Below are positions 16,994-25,915 of a stretch of DNA of 64,000 nt, piece by piece. A model generated the notes under the pieces. That model ran no database searches. It was not told where the DNA came from and saw nothing but the letters and a program-made list of their open reading frames with translations. Origin of the DNA: S012-109 sp964425105. GTDB lineage: Bacteria; Pseudomonadota; Gammaproteobacteria; SZUA-140. Position 1 is the stretch's first letter. Each line of letters opens with the position of its first letter. Location: the NCBI GenBank assembly GCA_964425105.1, contig CAYRLE010000003.1, positions 1 through 64,000 of the forward strand, written 5' to 3'. A program made the position numbers and the translations under genes.

Positions 16994-17914
16994 TTACGCC
17001 CCCATCACCTCATCCACCTTGCGCCGGTCCAGGTGCGGGGCGAACATCTCGATGAAGGCATACATGTAGCCGCGCAGGTGGCTGCCACGGCGGATGCCGA
17101 TGCGCGTAGTGCAGGGATCGAAGAGGTGGCTGGCATCCAGCATGCGCAGATTGCGGTCCCGTTCCCCATCGAAGGCCATCTTGGCCATGAGGCCAATGCC
17201 CAGACCCAGTTCCACATAGGTCTTGATGACGTCGGCGTCCAGGGCGGTGAGCACCACGTTGGGGCGCAGGCCCTCAGCCTCGAAGGCCTCGTTGATCTTG
17301 GTGCGCCCGGCGAAGGAGAAGTCGTAGGTGACGATGGGATATTCGGCGATCTTCGCCAGGGTCAGGGGCAGGTCTTTGAGCAGGGGCAGGCCGGGGGGCG
17401 CCACCACACAGTGGTTCCATTCATAACAGGGCAACACCACCAGATCTTCGTAGAGATCGATGCCCTCGGTGGCGATGGCGATGTCCGCCACGCCGGAGGC
17501 AGCCAGTTGAGCGATCTGGGTGGGATTGCCCTGGTGCATGTGCAGGCTGACATTGGGATACTGCTCGCTGAAGGTCTTGATCACCTTGGGCAGGGCATAG
17601 CGGGCCTGGGTATGGGTGGTGGCGATGGACAGGGTGCCGCGGGCATCGTGGCTGAACTCGAAGCCCACCTGCTTGATGTGCTCAAGCTCCCTGAGCACCC
17701 GCTCCGCCATGGCCAGTACCGCGCGCCCCGGTTGGGTGACCCCCACCAGGCGCTTGCCATTGCGCTCAAAGATCTGCACATTCAGCTCTTCCTCCAACTG
17801 GCGGATCTGGTTGCTGATGCCAGGCTGTGCAGTATGGAGGATATTGGCCGCCGCGGAAATGTTGAGGCCGCAACGGGCCACTTCACGGATATAACGGAGT
17901 TGCTGAAAGTTCAT
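16994..17914 (-). CDS. cysB: CysB-type LysR transcriptional regulator
   Basis: A 306-residue LysR-type regulator close to CysB/Cbl. The N-terminal winged helix (1-60: NFQQLRYIREVA, ISAAANILHTAQPGISNQIRQLEEEL) differs from generic LysR proteins in the CysB way. The effector domain has TTHTQARYALP near 98-109 and NPTQIAQLAASG, the region that binds sulfate/acetylserine analogues in CysB. It controls sulfur-assimilation genes in known systems. It diverges from the TauE/sulfite-reductase genes, and the AT-rich palindrome at 17954-17977 lies between them. Confidence 0.92.
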   Translation of the reverse strand: MNFQQLRYIREVARCGLNISAAANILHTAQPGISNQIRQLEEELNVQIFERNGKRLVGVTQPGRAVLAMAERVLRELEHIKQVGFEFSHDARGTLSIATTHTQARYALPKVIKTFSEQYPNVSLHMHQGNPTQIAQLAASGVADIAIATEGIDLYEDLVVLPCYEWNHCVVAPPGLPLLKDLPLTLAKIAEYPIVTYDFSFAGRTKINEAFEAEGLRPNVVLTALDADVIKTYVELGLGIGLMAKMAFDGERDRNLRMLDASHLFDPCTTRIGIRRGSHLRGYMYAFIEMFAPHLDRRKVDEVMGA

Positions 17915-17953
17915 GGTCGGGCACCTATATACGAATACTATATATAAATATAA

Positions 17954-17977
17954 TATATCATTATTTTTAATGATATA
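17954..17977. promoter_or_regulatory. AT-rich palindrome in the cysB-tauE divergent promoter region
   Basis: TATATCATTA and TAATGATATA form a perfect 10-bp inverted repeat around TTTT. It lies in a strongly AT-rich patch (about 17930-17995) within GC-rich DNA, 40 bp upstream of cysB. LysR regulators bind dyads in such divergent regions, so this is a candidate CysB operator or promoter; it could also be simply the cysB -10 region. Confidence 0.5.
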
Positions 17978-18134
17978 GGTTTACTGATATCTTACAGTGA
18001 CCCATACAAGCAGCAACGCAGTGTATTCAATCCGGCACCCTGACCAGGGTGTGGCACCTTCAGAATAAACAGCTGATCTCCAAACATTTTATCCAATGAC
18101 AGCACGAGCGCATATTTTCGGGACGACTTGAACC

Positions 18135-18917
18135 GTGGAACTGGGATTTATCTTGGCAGGCTTTGGCGTCGGCACCCTGGTGGGGCTCACCGGGGTGGGC
18201 GGCGGCTCGCTGATGACGCCCCTGCTGATCTTCCTGTTCGGCATCGCCCCGGTCACAGCGGTGGGCACGGACCTGCTGTTCGCCGCCATCACCAAGGCCA
18301 GCGGCATCTGGTCTCACCGGCGGCGCGGCAACATCCGCCTCGACATCCTGCTGCTGCTGGGCGCCGGCAGCCTGCCTACGGCCCTGCTGACCATTCACTA
18401 CATGGACCTCATCCGCGCCGGCGGCGCCGATCTCGATGGCCTGATCCAGGTGGGGCTGGGCATCGCCCTGGTGCTCACCTCCCTGGTGCTGCTGTTCCGC
18501 CGCACAGTGCTGCGCCTCGGCCACTTGGTGAAGCTGTGGATCCCGCAATGGCGCCGCCTGCGGCCGGCGGCCACGGTGCTGGGAGGCGTGATCCTGGGCG
18601 TGCTGGTGCCCATCTCCTCCATCGGCGCCGGCGCCCTGGGCGCCGCCATGCTGCTGTTCCTCTATCCGCGCACCCCGACGCGGGTCATCGTCGGCACCGA
18701 CCTGGCCCATGCCGTGCCCCTCACCGCCGTGGCAGGCCTGGGGCATATGCAGATGGGCTCGGTGGATTTCACCCTCCTGGCCATGCTGCTGGCGGGCTCC
18801 CTGCCCGGCATCTGGCTGGGCAGCCACATGAGCAGCGTGGTGCCGGAACGGGTGATGCGCCCCCTGTTAGCCAGCATGCTGATGCTGATCGGGGTAAAAT
18901 TCATGTTCGTTAATTAG
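18135..18917 (+). CDS. TauE/SafE family anion (sulfite) transporter
   Basis: A 260-residue membrane protein with about eight hydrophobic segments in two homologous halves. It begins GFILAGFGVGTLVGLTGVGGGSLMTPLL, the glycine-rich hallmark of the TauE/SafE (DUF81) family, and repeats it as VPISSIGAGALGAAMLLFLYPR with GTDLAHAVPLTAVAG. It starts at GTG 18135. Between a CysB regulator and a sulfite reductase, export or import of sulfite or another small sulfur oxyanion is the likely role. Confidence 0.9.
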   Translation: MELGFILAGFGVGTLVGLTGVGGGSLMTPLLIFLFGIAPVTAVGTDLLFAAITKASGIWSHRRRGNIRLDILLLLGAGSLPTALLTIHYMDLIRAGGADLDGLIQVGLGIALVLTSLVLLFRRTVLRLGHLVKLWIPQWRRLRPAATVLGGVILGVLVPISSIGAGALGAAMLLFLYPRTPTRVIVGTDLAHAVPLTAVAGLGHMQMGSVDFTLLAMLLAGSLPGIWLGSHMSSVVPERVMRPLLASMLMLIGVKFMFVN

Positions 18918-18997
18918 GGTAAGGGGTAAGGCGTGAGGTGTGAGGCGTAAAGAGAATTTGCATTTAACGCCTCACACCTCACGCCTCACACCTCACG
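18918..18997. repeat. Heptamer inverted repeat, GTGAGGY type (site 5)
   Basis: The left arm 18918-18950 starts one base after the tauE stop and contains GGGTAAG, GCGTGAG, GTGTGAG and GCGTAAA units. The right arm 18963-18997 is the complement of four alternating CGTGAGG/TGTGAGG units plus CGTTAAA. The spacer is about 12 bp. It separates tauE from the sulfite reductase gene, whose AAGGAG ribosome site follows 11 bp later. Confidence 0.9.
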
Positions 18998-19022
18998 ATT
19001 TCGCACAAAGGAGAGACAACTT

Positions 19023-21326
19023 ATGAGCAAGGCCCAGACTCTGGTCAATAGGGAAGAATTGGTCCGCTTCCGGGAGAGTGTGCAGGCATTTCTGGAGAAC
19101 CGCATCGACGCCGAGCGTTTCCAGTCCATGCGCCTGCAACAGGGCGTCTACGGCCAGCGCCAGGAAGGCGTCAACATGATCCGGGTCAAGATCCCCAGCG
19201 GCAAGTTCACGCCGGCCCAGCTGGCCTGCATGGGCGATGTGCTGGAGAAATACGCACGCCACGACAAGGCCCATATCACCACCCGCCAGGACATCCAGAT
19301 CCACTATGTGCCGCTGGAATATACCCCGGCGGCACTGGACGACCTGGCCGCCGTGGGCCTGACCACCCGCGAGGCCTGCAACAATACGGTGCGTAATGTC
19401 AGCGCCTGCCCGCTGGCCGGCGTCTGTCCCCAGCAACATGTGGATATCACCGCCTATGCGGACCGTGCCGTGAGCCACTTCCTGCGCCACCCCCTGACCC
19501 AGCATCTGCCGCGCAAGTTCAAGATCAGCTTCTCGGCCTGCGAGCGCGACTGCGCCCAGGGCATGCTGCACGACCTGGGCGTGATCGCCACCACCCGCGA
19601 CGGTCGTAATGGTTTCAAGATCGTGGCCGGCGGCGGCCTGGGCCACAAGCCGCGTCATGCCATCACCGTGGAGGAATTCATCGAGGAGGGTGAACTGTTG
19701 GCCTCCATGGAAGCCATTATCGCCCTGCACAACCGCTACTCCGATCGCAAGAAGCGCGCCAAATCCCGCATCAAGTTCCTGGTGGAACGCTTCGGTCCCG
19801 AAGGCTTCGTGGAGAAATACCGCGAGGAACTGGAGCGCACCCGTGCCGCCCTGGCCGATGCCGAACCCGTGGCGGCCACCTGGGAGGCCCCGCAGCCCAG
19901 CATCGGCTGCGACAATCCCGGCGCCCCGCGTGCCGTTCTGGCCCAGAAACAGGCAGGATACTACGTTTTTCCCATCAGCGTGCCCATCGGCGACCTCAGC
20001 GCCTCCCAGATGCGCGGCATCGCCAGTCTCATGGAAAAGGAGGGGCTGGATGAGGCGCGCACCACCCAGGACCAGAACCTGATCCTGGTGAACGTGCCGG
20101 AGGCGCGTCTCGACACCATCCGTTCCGCCCTCAAGGCCCTGGGACTGGCGGAGCCCGTCACTGGCGACAACGTGGTGGCCTGCCCCGGCACCTCCACCTG
20201 CCGCCTGGGCATCACCGCCTCCAAGGTCATCGGCGCCAGACTCCACGGCGGCAGCCACGATCTGCGCATCCGCGCCAGCGGCTGCCACAACGGTTGCGCC
20301 CAACCCGAGACCGGCGACATCGGCATCTACGGCGAGGGCAAGCGCCGCCACGGCAAGCTCATCCCTCACTATCAGATGTACATCGGCGGTGACGGCCGCG
20401 CCGAAGGCGGCTTGGCCCTCAAGGGCCCCACCATCCCCGCCGCACGCATCGAGATGGCCATTGCGCGCCTCCAGGAGACCTATGACCGGGAATGCAGCGA
20501 TGGCGAGGAATTCTTCCACTGGAGCCAGCGCCAGGGGGCGGCCTATTTCAAGGAACTGCTGGCTGACCTCGCCGAAGTGGCGCCGGAGGACGTGCCCTCG
20601 GTGCTCTACGACTACGGTGAAGAGGACACCTTCAAAGTGGTGCAGTTCGGCGGCGGCGAATGCGCCGGCGCGGCCCAGGAGACGGTGGCCGCCAACTTCG
20701 CCGAGGCCGCCAACGAGCGCAATTACCGCAACGCCTTCCTGCTGCAACGCAAATACGCCGAATCCCTGGAATGCGCCCGGGAAATCGCCCGCCTGGTGGC
20801 AGAATCCCTGCTGTTCCTGGCAGGCCAGGAGGCCGGCGAGGACCTGCAGGAGATGGCCCGACGCCTGGAGGATGCCCTGAACAGCGAGCAGGAACTGGGC
20901 AGGCAGCTGGCCGGCTTCGCCGCCACCCTGGAGCAGCTGGCGGAAGACTTCGACGACGCCCTGTACGCCGAACTCAACCGCGCCATGGACCAGTGGACCA
21001 CCCGCGCCGCCGCCGTGTGCCAGAACATCGACCAGCAGCTGGACCTGAGCGCCTCCCTGCCGGAAGTGGCCGCTGCGGAAGAGCCCGAGCAGGGTAAAAA
21101 AAAAGCTGAAATCATAGACCTGACGGCCTACGGCTGTCCCCTGCACTACATCAAGGCGCGCAACGCCCTGCGTAACTTCAGGGAAGGCGAGGTGATCCAG
21201 TTCCTATTCAGTTCGGGAGAACCAGCGGAACAGGCCTCCTCCAGCCTCAAGAACGACGGCCATGAGATCCTCGCCGTGGAGGATGAAGGCAGCACCATCC
21301 GGGTCAGTGTGCGCAAGGCCGGGTAG
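19023..21326 (+). CDS. Nitrite/sulfite reductase hemoprotein fused to a C-terminal TusA-like domain
   Basis: A 767-residue protein in three parts. Residues 1-540 are a siroheme/4Fe-4S sulfite (or nitrite) reductase with both half-repeats; the cluster-siroheme ligands are C387, C393 (CPGTSTC), C421 and C425 (GCHNGC), and the siroheme-binding ITTRQDIQIH is near 94. Residues about 541-690 are a helical linker domain I do not recognise. Residues about 695-767 are a TusA/SirA-like sulfur-carrier domain with the persulfide cysteine C705 in GCPLHYIKARNAL; the family CPxP motif is changed to CPLH. Ferredoxin- or thiol-coupled six-electron reduction of sulfite is likely. AAGGAG precedes the start. CysB and TauE genes upstream support sulfur assimilation. 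Confidence 0.88.
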   Translation: MSKAQTLVNREELVRFRESVQAFLENRIDAERFQSMRLQQGVYGQRQEGVNMIRVKIPSGKFTPAQLACMGDVLEKYARHDKAHITTRQDIQIHYVPLEYTPAALDDLAAVGLTTREACNNTVRNVSACPLAGVCPQQHVDITAYADRAVSHFLRHPLTQHLPRKFKISFSACERDCAQGMLHDLGVIATTRDGRNGFKIVAGGGLGHKPRHAITVEEFIEEGELLASMEAIIALHNRYSDRKKRAKSRIKFLVERFGPEGFVEKYREELERTRAALADAEPVAATWEAPQPSIGCDNPGAPRAVLAQKQAGYYVFPISVPIGDLSASQMRGIASLMEKEGLDEARTTQDQNLILVNVPEARLDTIRSALKALGLAEPVTGDNVVACPGTSTCRLGITASKVIGARLHGGSHDLRIRASGCHNGCAQPETGDIGIYGEGKRRHGKLIPHYQMYIGGDGRAEGGLALKGPTIPAARIEMAIARLQETYDRECSDGEEFFHWSQRQGAAYFKELLADLAEVAPEDVPSVLYDYGEEDTFKVVQFGGGECAGAAQETVAANFAEAANERNYRNAFLLQRKYAESLECAREIARLVAESLLFLAGQEAGEDLQEMARRLEDALNSEQELGRQLAGFAATLEQLAEDFDDALYAELNRAMDQWTTRAAAVCQNIDQQLDLSASLPEVAAAEEPEQGKKKAEIIDLTAYGCPLHYIKARNALRNFREGEVIQFLFSSGEPAEQASSSLKNDGHEILAVEDEGSTIRVSVRKAG

Positions 21327-21390
21327 CCTCAGCGGTGATGGGTGCTGATCTGCGGCGGCTATTGGAACACATGCAATGCCAACGGCCAGG

Positions 21391-21485
21391 GGGTGATGAG
21401 TGATGAGTGATGAGTAATGAGCGATGTTTAGCATGCAATAAGCAGAGCGAGTCGCACCATCACGCATCACTCATTACACATCACC
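21391..21485. repeat. Heptamer inverted repeat, GTGATGA type (site 6)
   Basis: The left arm 21391-21427 has three GTGATGA-like units then GTAATGA and GCGATGT. The right arm 21457-21485 is the complement of GTGATGT, GTAATGA, GTGATGC, GTGATGG. The spacer is about 29 bp. It sits in the convergent gap between the sulfite reductase and the thioesterase. Confidence 0.88.
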
Positions 21486-21516
21486 TGACAAAAAGCACCA
21501 GGCATCGCCTCGGCAC

Positions 21517-21530
21517 TCAGTCCTCAGTTC
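21517..21530. repeat. GGACTGA-type heptamer tract ending the thioesterase gene
   Basis: On the minus strand GAACTGA is followed by GGACTGA, and the TGA of the second unit is the thioesterase stop codon. The same two units end the M14 hydrolase gene at 57747-57770. Confidence 0.6.
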
Positions 21531-21933
21531 TGCCCCCATCCACCACCCGCGGCCGGCGCTGGTCGTCGATGGCGACGAAGGTCAGGGTGGCCTCGGTGAC
21601 CTTGATGCATTCCTCCTCGCGGCGCTGACGTTCCGCATAGACCTCCACGAATACCGTCAATGAGGTGCGCCCCACGCGCACCACCTCGGCGTAGAAGCTC
21701 ACCAGATCGCCGACGTAGACGGGATGGTGAAACTGGAAGGAATTGACCGCCACCGTCACCACCCGCCCCTTGGCACGGCGGATGGCGGCGATGCTGCCGG
21801 CGATGTCCACCTGGGACATGATCCAGCCGCCGAAGATGTCGCCCGCGGTGTTGGTATCCTGGGGCGAGGCCAGCACCCGGGTGGTGGGCTGGCGGTCGAC
21901 GGGGAGCCGGGTGCGGGTCTCAGTGTCCTTCAT
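21517..21933 (-). CDS. Acyl-CoA thioesterase (YciA-like hotdog protein)
   Basis: A 138-residue single hotdog-fold thioesterase. TNTAGDIFGGWIMSQVDIAGSIAA near 26-49 contains the family catalytic region and central helix, and VNSFQFHHPVYVGDLV the CoA-binding strand, as in YciA/BFIT proteins. The ATG at 21933 overlaps the stop of the acyl-CoA ligase gene by 14 bp and has GAGG upstream; a GTG at 21954 is an alternative. It probably hydrolyses excess acyl-CoA to free CoA next to the beta-oxidation genes. Its last residues (RTED) and stop are encoded by heptamer repeat sequence. Confidence 0.9.
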   Translation of the reverse strand: MKDTETRTRLPVDRQPTTRVLASPQDTNTAGDIFGGWIMSQVDIAGSIAAIRRAKGRVVTVAVNSFQFHHPVYVGDLVSFYAEVVRVGRTSLTVFVEVYAERQRREEECIKVTEATLTFVAIDDQRRPRVVDGGRTED

Positions 21934-23719
21934 AGAGTGCCTCGATGTCTTCACGGTGCCGCTCCACGATGCGGCTGCGACGCAGCTTCAGGGTGGGGGT
22001 CAGCATACCATTTTCCACGCTCCAGGGTTCCAGGGTGAGGGCGATGCGGCGCACCTGGGCATAGCCGGGAAAGCTCCGCAGTTGTCCGGCCACGATCTCC
22101 AGCACCCGCTCCAGCAGGGCCGGGTCGCGCAGCGCTGCGGGATCATCGGGCGCCAGCCCCTGCTCCTGGGCCAGCCGCTGCCATTGGCGGCGATTGAGTA
22201 CCGCCAGGGCCACCAGATAGGGCCGGCCCTCGCCGCAGATCAACACCTGTTCGAACAGCGGATGGAGGGTGATGGCCATCTCCATGTCAGCCGGCGGCAG
22301 TTTCTCGCCGTTGGAGAGCACGATGATCTCCTTGAGGCGCCCGGTGATATAGAGATGACCATCATCGTCCATGCGCGCCTTGTCCCCGCTGTGCAGCCAG
22401 CCCTCGGCATCCATGATCTCGGCACTGGCCTCGGGACGCTGCCAGTAGCCCAGCATGACGCCGGGGCTCTTCACCAGCAATTCCTCGTCGCGGCCGATGC
22501 GGCATTCCACGTCGGGCAGCGGCCGGCCCACGCTGTCGGGCACGTTGTCCTCCAGGCGGTTGGCACTGACCACCGGACTGGTCTCGGTCATGCCGTAGCC
22601 CTGCAGCAGGGGCACCTCCAGACCGATGAACAGCCGCGCCACGGCCTCCGACAAAGGCGCCCCGCCGCACACCGCGATACGCAGGCGGCCGCCAAGGCGC
22701 GCCTGAACCTTGTCGGCCACCAGGCGCTTGAGCAGCGGCCAGGCCAGCAGGGCGGGACGCCAGGGGGCCCGTCCCTGGCGATACAGGAAAGCCTGCCAGC
22801 CCACCGCCACCGCGGTGCGGAACAGGCGCTGCGCCAGCGCGGGACGCTGCGCCAGCTGCTCGGTGATGCGGTCGTAGATGCGTTCATAGATGCGCGGCAC
22901 GGAGATCAGCACCGTGGGCCCGAGGGACTGCAGGTCCTCCGCCAGCAGGGACACCGCCCGGTTGTAGGCCACCGCCGCCCCGGCCATCATGGGCAGGTAG
23001 TAGCCGACGGTGCGCTCCAGGGTGTGGGACAGGGGCAGAAATGAGAGAAACAGATCATCGCTATACACGGCGTTGCAGCGGTGGCAGGCATGGGCGTTCC
23101 ACAGGATGTTGTGATGGCTGAGCATCACTCCCTTGGGACGCCCCACCGTCCCCGAGGTATAGACGATGGTGGCCAGAGACTCGCTGTCCGAGACCCGCAG
23201 CTGCAATTCATGATCGCCGTCGGGCAGCCAGTCCGCCAGGGAGCGGCAAGGCCCCTTGCCCCCCGCGCCTCGGCACAGCAGCACACGCTGCAAGGCGGCC
23301 AACTTGCGCAGGGCCGGCGCCAGCTGGCGCCACTGTTCATCGTCGTCGATCAGCAGCAGCCGGCTGCCGGTCTCCTCCAGGATGAAGGCCACGTTGTCGG
23401 GACGGTCGTTGACATAGAGCGGCACCACCACCAGACCCAGCCCCAGGGCCGCCTGCTCGAAGGCCACCCACTGCCAGCCGTTGCCCAGCATCAATGCCAC
23501 GCGCTCGCCGGCCTGCAGGCCCTCCGCCGCCAGCGCCGCCTGGCGCCGCGCCACCTCCGCCGCCAGCGTCTCCCAGTTCAGGTCGCGCCAGACACCGTCC
23601 TGGAAATAACGATAGGCCACGGCCTGGGGCGTGCGCCGCACCCGCTCCCCCAGCAAACCGGGGAGGGTGTTGGCCTGCTCGGGAGTGATGATGTCGATGG
23701 TGGGGTGCGGGCTGCTCAT
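21920..23719 (-). CDS. Long-chain acyl-CoA synthetase (AMP-forming)
   Basis: A 599-residue adenylate-forming enzyme activating fatty acids to acyl-CoA. P-loop-like motif A3 is IVYTSGTVGRPKGVMLSH, A5 is QGYGMTETSP, A7 is LHSGDKARMDDDGHLYITGRLKE, followed by the C-terminal lysine region. It resembles the FAA1/FadD15-type branch of about 600 residues more than E. coli FadD. The start is the ATG at 23719; longer in-frame reading uses the heptamer repeat upstream (site 7) and is spurious. It probably belongs to the fadE-fadI-fadJ transcription unit. Confidence 0.92.
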   Translation of the reverse strand: MSSPHPTIDIITPEQANTLPGLLGERVRRTPQAVAYRYFQDGVWRDLNWETLAAEVARRQAALAAEGLQAGERVALMLGNGWQWVAFEQAALGLGLVVVPLYVNDRPDNVAFILEETGSRLLLIDDDEQWRQLAPALRKLAALQRVLLCRGAGGKGPCRSLADWLPDGDHELQLRVSDSESLATIVYTSGTVGRPKGVMLSHHNILWNAHACHRCNAVYSDDLFLSFLPLSHTLERTVGYYLPMMAGAAVAYNRAVSLLAEDLQSLGPTVLISVPRIYERIYDRITEQLAQRPALAQRLFRTAVAVGWQAFLYRQGRAPWRPALLAWPLLKRLVADKVQARLGGRLRIAVCGGAPLSEAVARLFIGLEVPLLQGYGMTETSPVVSANRLEDNVPDSVGRPLPDVECRIGRDEELLVKSPGVMLGYWQRPEASAEIMDAEGWLHSGDKARMDDDGHLYITGRLKEIIVLSNGEKLPPADMEMAITLHPLFEQVLICGEGRPYLVALAVLNRRQWQRLAQEQGLAPDDPAALRDPALLERVLEIVAGQLRSFPGYAQVRRIALTLEPWSVENGMLTPTLKLRRSRIVERHREDIEALYEGH

Positions 23720-23732
23720 GTCACTGCTTGTT

Positions 23733-23820
23733 GGGTGAAGTGTAAGGAGTGAAGAGTGATGCGTGATGAAACCGCTGACCCTTCCCACCTCATTACTCAT
23801 CACTCTTTACTCTTCACCCA
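23733..23820. repeat. Heptamer inverted repeat, composite spelling (site 7)
   Basis: The left arm 23733-23769 reads GGGTGAA, GTGTAAG, GAGTGAA, GAGTGAT, GCGTGAT. The right arm 23789-23820 is the complement of GGGTGAA, GAGTAAA, GAGTGAT, GAGTAAT. The order of spelling types along the arm is mirrored, apart from one unit missing on the right. It lies between fadJ and the acyl-CoA ligase gene inside a co-directional cluster. Confidence 0.88.
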
Positions 23821-23841
23821 TTAATTGCTCCAGCAATTCGA

Positions 23842-23858
23842 GGTGGGCTATGCCCGCC
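23842..23858. repeat. GGTGGGC palindrome, copy 2
   Basis: GGTGGGC, a short TAT spacer and GCCCGCC form a small hairpin 11 bp past the fadJ stop on the minus strand, next to heptamer site 7. It could act as a weak 3'-end hairpin of fadJ. Confidence 0.55.
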
Positions 23859-23868
23859 CTACAGGCAT

Positions 23869-25902
23869 TCAGCACAGGCTGTCCCAGCCCTCATCCGGCG
23901 CAAAGCGCTCGCCATGGGCGTGGGCCAGGGCCTCCAGGCGCGCCCGCAGCTTGGCCGCCCCCTCGCTGCGGATATAGTGGATGGGACCGCCGCGGAAGGG
24001 CGCGAAGCCGGTGCCGAAGATGATGCCACCATCCAGCAGATCCTCGTTTTCCACCACCCCTTCCCGCAGGCAGGCCACGGCCTCGTTGAGCATGCTCAAC
24101 ACCAGGCGGTCGCTGAGGTCGGCGGGCAGCTCGTCGTGCTTGAGACGCGCCTTCTGGGGCTTGCCTTTCTTGTAGGTGTAGAAGCCCTGGCCGGACTTGC
24201 GGCCCAGGCGCCCGGCCTCCACCAGGCTGCGCAGGCGCGGCGGCACCGTGGTGTCCAGGCTCTGGGCGAGGATTTCGGCCACCGACAGGCAGATGTCCAG
24301 GCCCACGGTATCCGCCAGTTCGATGGGTCCCATGGGCATGCCGAAGGCCACCGCCGCATGGTCGATGACCTCCGGCGGCACGCCCTCGCTCTCCAGCAGC
24401 ACCGCCTCCAGCAGATAGGGCATGAGGATGCGGTTCACCAGGAAGCCAGGACTGCTCTTCACCGGCAGCGGCAGGCGGTCGATCTGGCGTGCGAAGCGCG
24501 TGGCCTGGGCCACCACCGCAGGGTCGCTGTCACGACCGTGGACGATCTCCACCAGCTGCATCTTGGCCACCGGGTTGAAGAAGTGCAGCCCTACCAGGCG
24601 CGCCGGGCGCGCCAGGGCCTGCTCCAGTTCCTCCAGGGGAATGCTGGAGGTGTTGGTGGCCAGCACGGCATCGGGCTTCATGCGCGGCTCCAGGCCGCGG
24701 TACAGTTCACGCTTGGCGTCGGCATTCTCGAAAATGGCCTCCACGATGACATCGGCCTTCCCTACCCCCAGCCCCTGGATGTCGGGCATGAGGCGGTCCA
24801 TGGCCGCCCCCACCAGGCGCGGCTGGCGCAGACGTTTGCGGAACAGCTCATGGGCGCGTTGCACAGCGGGTGCCAGGCGCTCCGGCGTCTGGTCCTGGAG
24901 GGTCACCTGCAGGCCGCGCAGGGCGCACCAGGCGGCGATGTCGCCGCCCATGACGCCGGCGCCCACCACGTGGACATGGGCGGCGCGGAAATCGCTGTCC
25001 TTGCCCAGGCCCTTCATCTTCTCCTGGAGAAAGAACACCCGGATCAGATTCTGGGCGGTACTGCCGGTCACCAGTTCGGCGACGGAATGGGCCTCCTGGG
25101 CCAGCATGACCTTGGGGTCATCGGCGTATTTGCGCCACAGATCGATGAGGGCGTAGGGCGCGGGATAGTGCGCCGCCGGCACACGCTTGGCCACGCTGTG
25201 GCGCAGGTAACGGGCCAGCAGGGGCCGCAGCAGGGCATGGCCAGGCAGGCGCTGCAGGCGGCCGGGTTCATGGGGATGGGGAGGATGGAGGATCACCTCG
25301 CGGGCGGCGCGCTCCAGCTGACGGCGCGGCACGGCATAGTCCACCAGTCCCAGGCGGCGCGCAGCGCGGGCGCTGACGCTGCGCCCGGTGAGCATCAGCT
25401 GCAGGGCCTGCAGCGGACCGATGAGGCGCGGCAGGCGTACCGTGCCGCCGAAGCCGGGATGGATGCCCAGCTTCACCTCCGGCAGCCCCAGGCGGGTACC
25501 GGGATCGTCCACCGCGATGCGGTAGCGGCAGGCCAGGGCCAGCTCCAGGCCGCCCCCCAGGCAGAAGCCGTGGATCAGGCTCACCGTGGGATAGGGGAAG
25601 GCCTCCAGGCGGTCCAGCACCGTGTGGCAGCCGCGCATCAACTCGGTGGCCTCTGCCACGTCGCGTACCGTGAGGAATTCCTTGATGTCCGCCCCGGCGA
25701 TGAAGCCGCTCTCCTTGGCCGAGCGGATCACGATACCCCGCAGGGGCTCATCGCTGAGTTCCTGAATACGCCGGTCCAGCTCCGCGATCACCTCCACGGA
25801 GAGCACATTGACGCCTGATCCCGCCTTGTCCAGGGTGAGCCAGGCGATCTCTTCGCTGTCGATGTGCAGCTGCCAGTGCTTGAATGTGGTTTCTTCCGTC
25901 AT
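23869..25902 (-). CDS. fadJ: Multifunctional fatty acid oxidation enzyme, FadJ-type
   Basis: A 677-residue two-domain enzyme. The N-terminal crotonase (enoyl-CoA hydratase) domain has IAGADIKEF, HGFCLGGGLELALACRYRIA and the catalytic-Glu segment GLPEVKLGIHPGFGGT. The C-terminal 3-hydroxyacyl-CoA dehydrogenase has the NAD loop VVGAGVMGGDIAAW near 318 and GLHFFNPVAKMQLVEIV. The length is close to FadJ (714). ATG 25902 is used, with AAGGAAAAAAGG upstream, 13 bp after the fadI stop; a GTG at 25923 overlaps fadI. It acts with FadI in beta-oxidation. Confidence 0.94.
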   Translation of the reverse strand: MTEETTFKHWQLHIDSEEIAWLTLDKAGSGVNVLSVEVIAELDRRIQELSDEPLRGIVIRSAKESGFIAGADIKEFLTVRDVAEATELMRGCHTVLDRLEAFPYPTVSLIHGFCLGGGLELALACRYRIAVDDPGTRLGLPEVKLGIHPGFGGTVRLPRLIGPLQALQLMLTGRSVSARAARRLGLVDYAVPRRQLERAAREVILHPPHPHEPGRLQRLPGHALLRPLLARYLRHSVAKRVPAAHYPAPYALIDLWRKYADDPKVMLAQEAHSVAELVTGSTAQNLIRVFFLQEKMKGLGKDSDFRAAHVHVVGAGVMGGDIAAWCALRGLQVTLQDQTPERLAPAVQRAHELFRKRLRQPRLVGAAMDRLMPDIQGLGVGKADVIVEAIFENADAKRELYRGLEPRMKPDAVLATNTSSIPLEELEQALARPARLVGLHFFNPVAKMQLVEIVHGRDSDPAVVAQATRFARQIDRLPLPVKSSPGFLVNRILMPYLLEAVLLESEGVPPEVIDHAAVAFGMPMGPIELADTVGLDICLSVAEILAQSLDTTVPPRLRSLVEAGRLGRKSGQGFYTYKKGKPQKARLKHDELPADLSDRLVLSMLNEAVACLREGVVENEDLLDGGIIFGTGFAPFRGGPIHYIRSEGAAKLRARLEALAHAHGERFAPDEGWDSLC

Positions 25903-25915
25903 GGCCTTTTTTCCT

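Noticed and set aside
21391..21485. CRISPR array
   Set aside because: Units are 7 bp, contiguous and mirrored, with no constant repeat/unique spacer alternation and no cas genes in the window.
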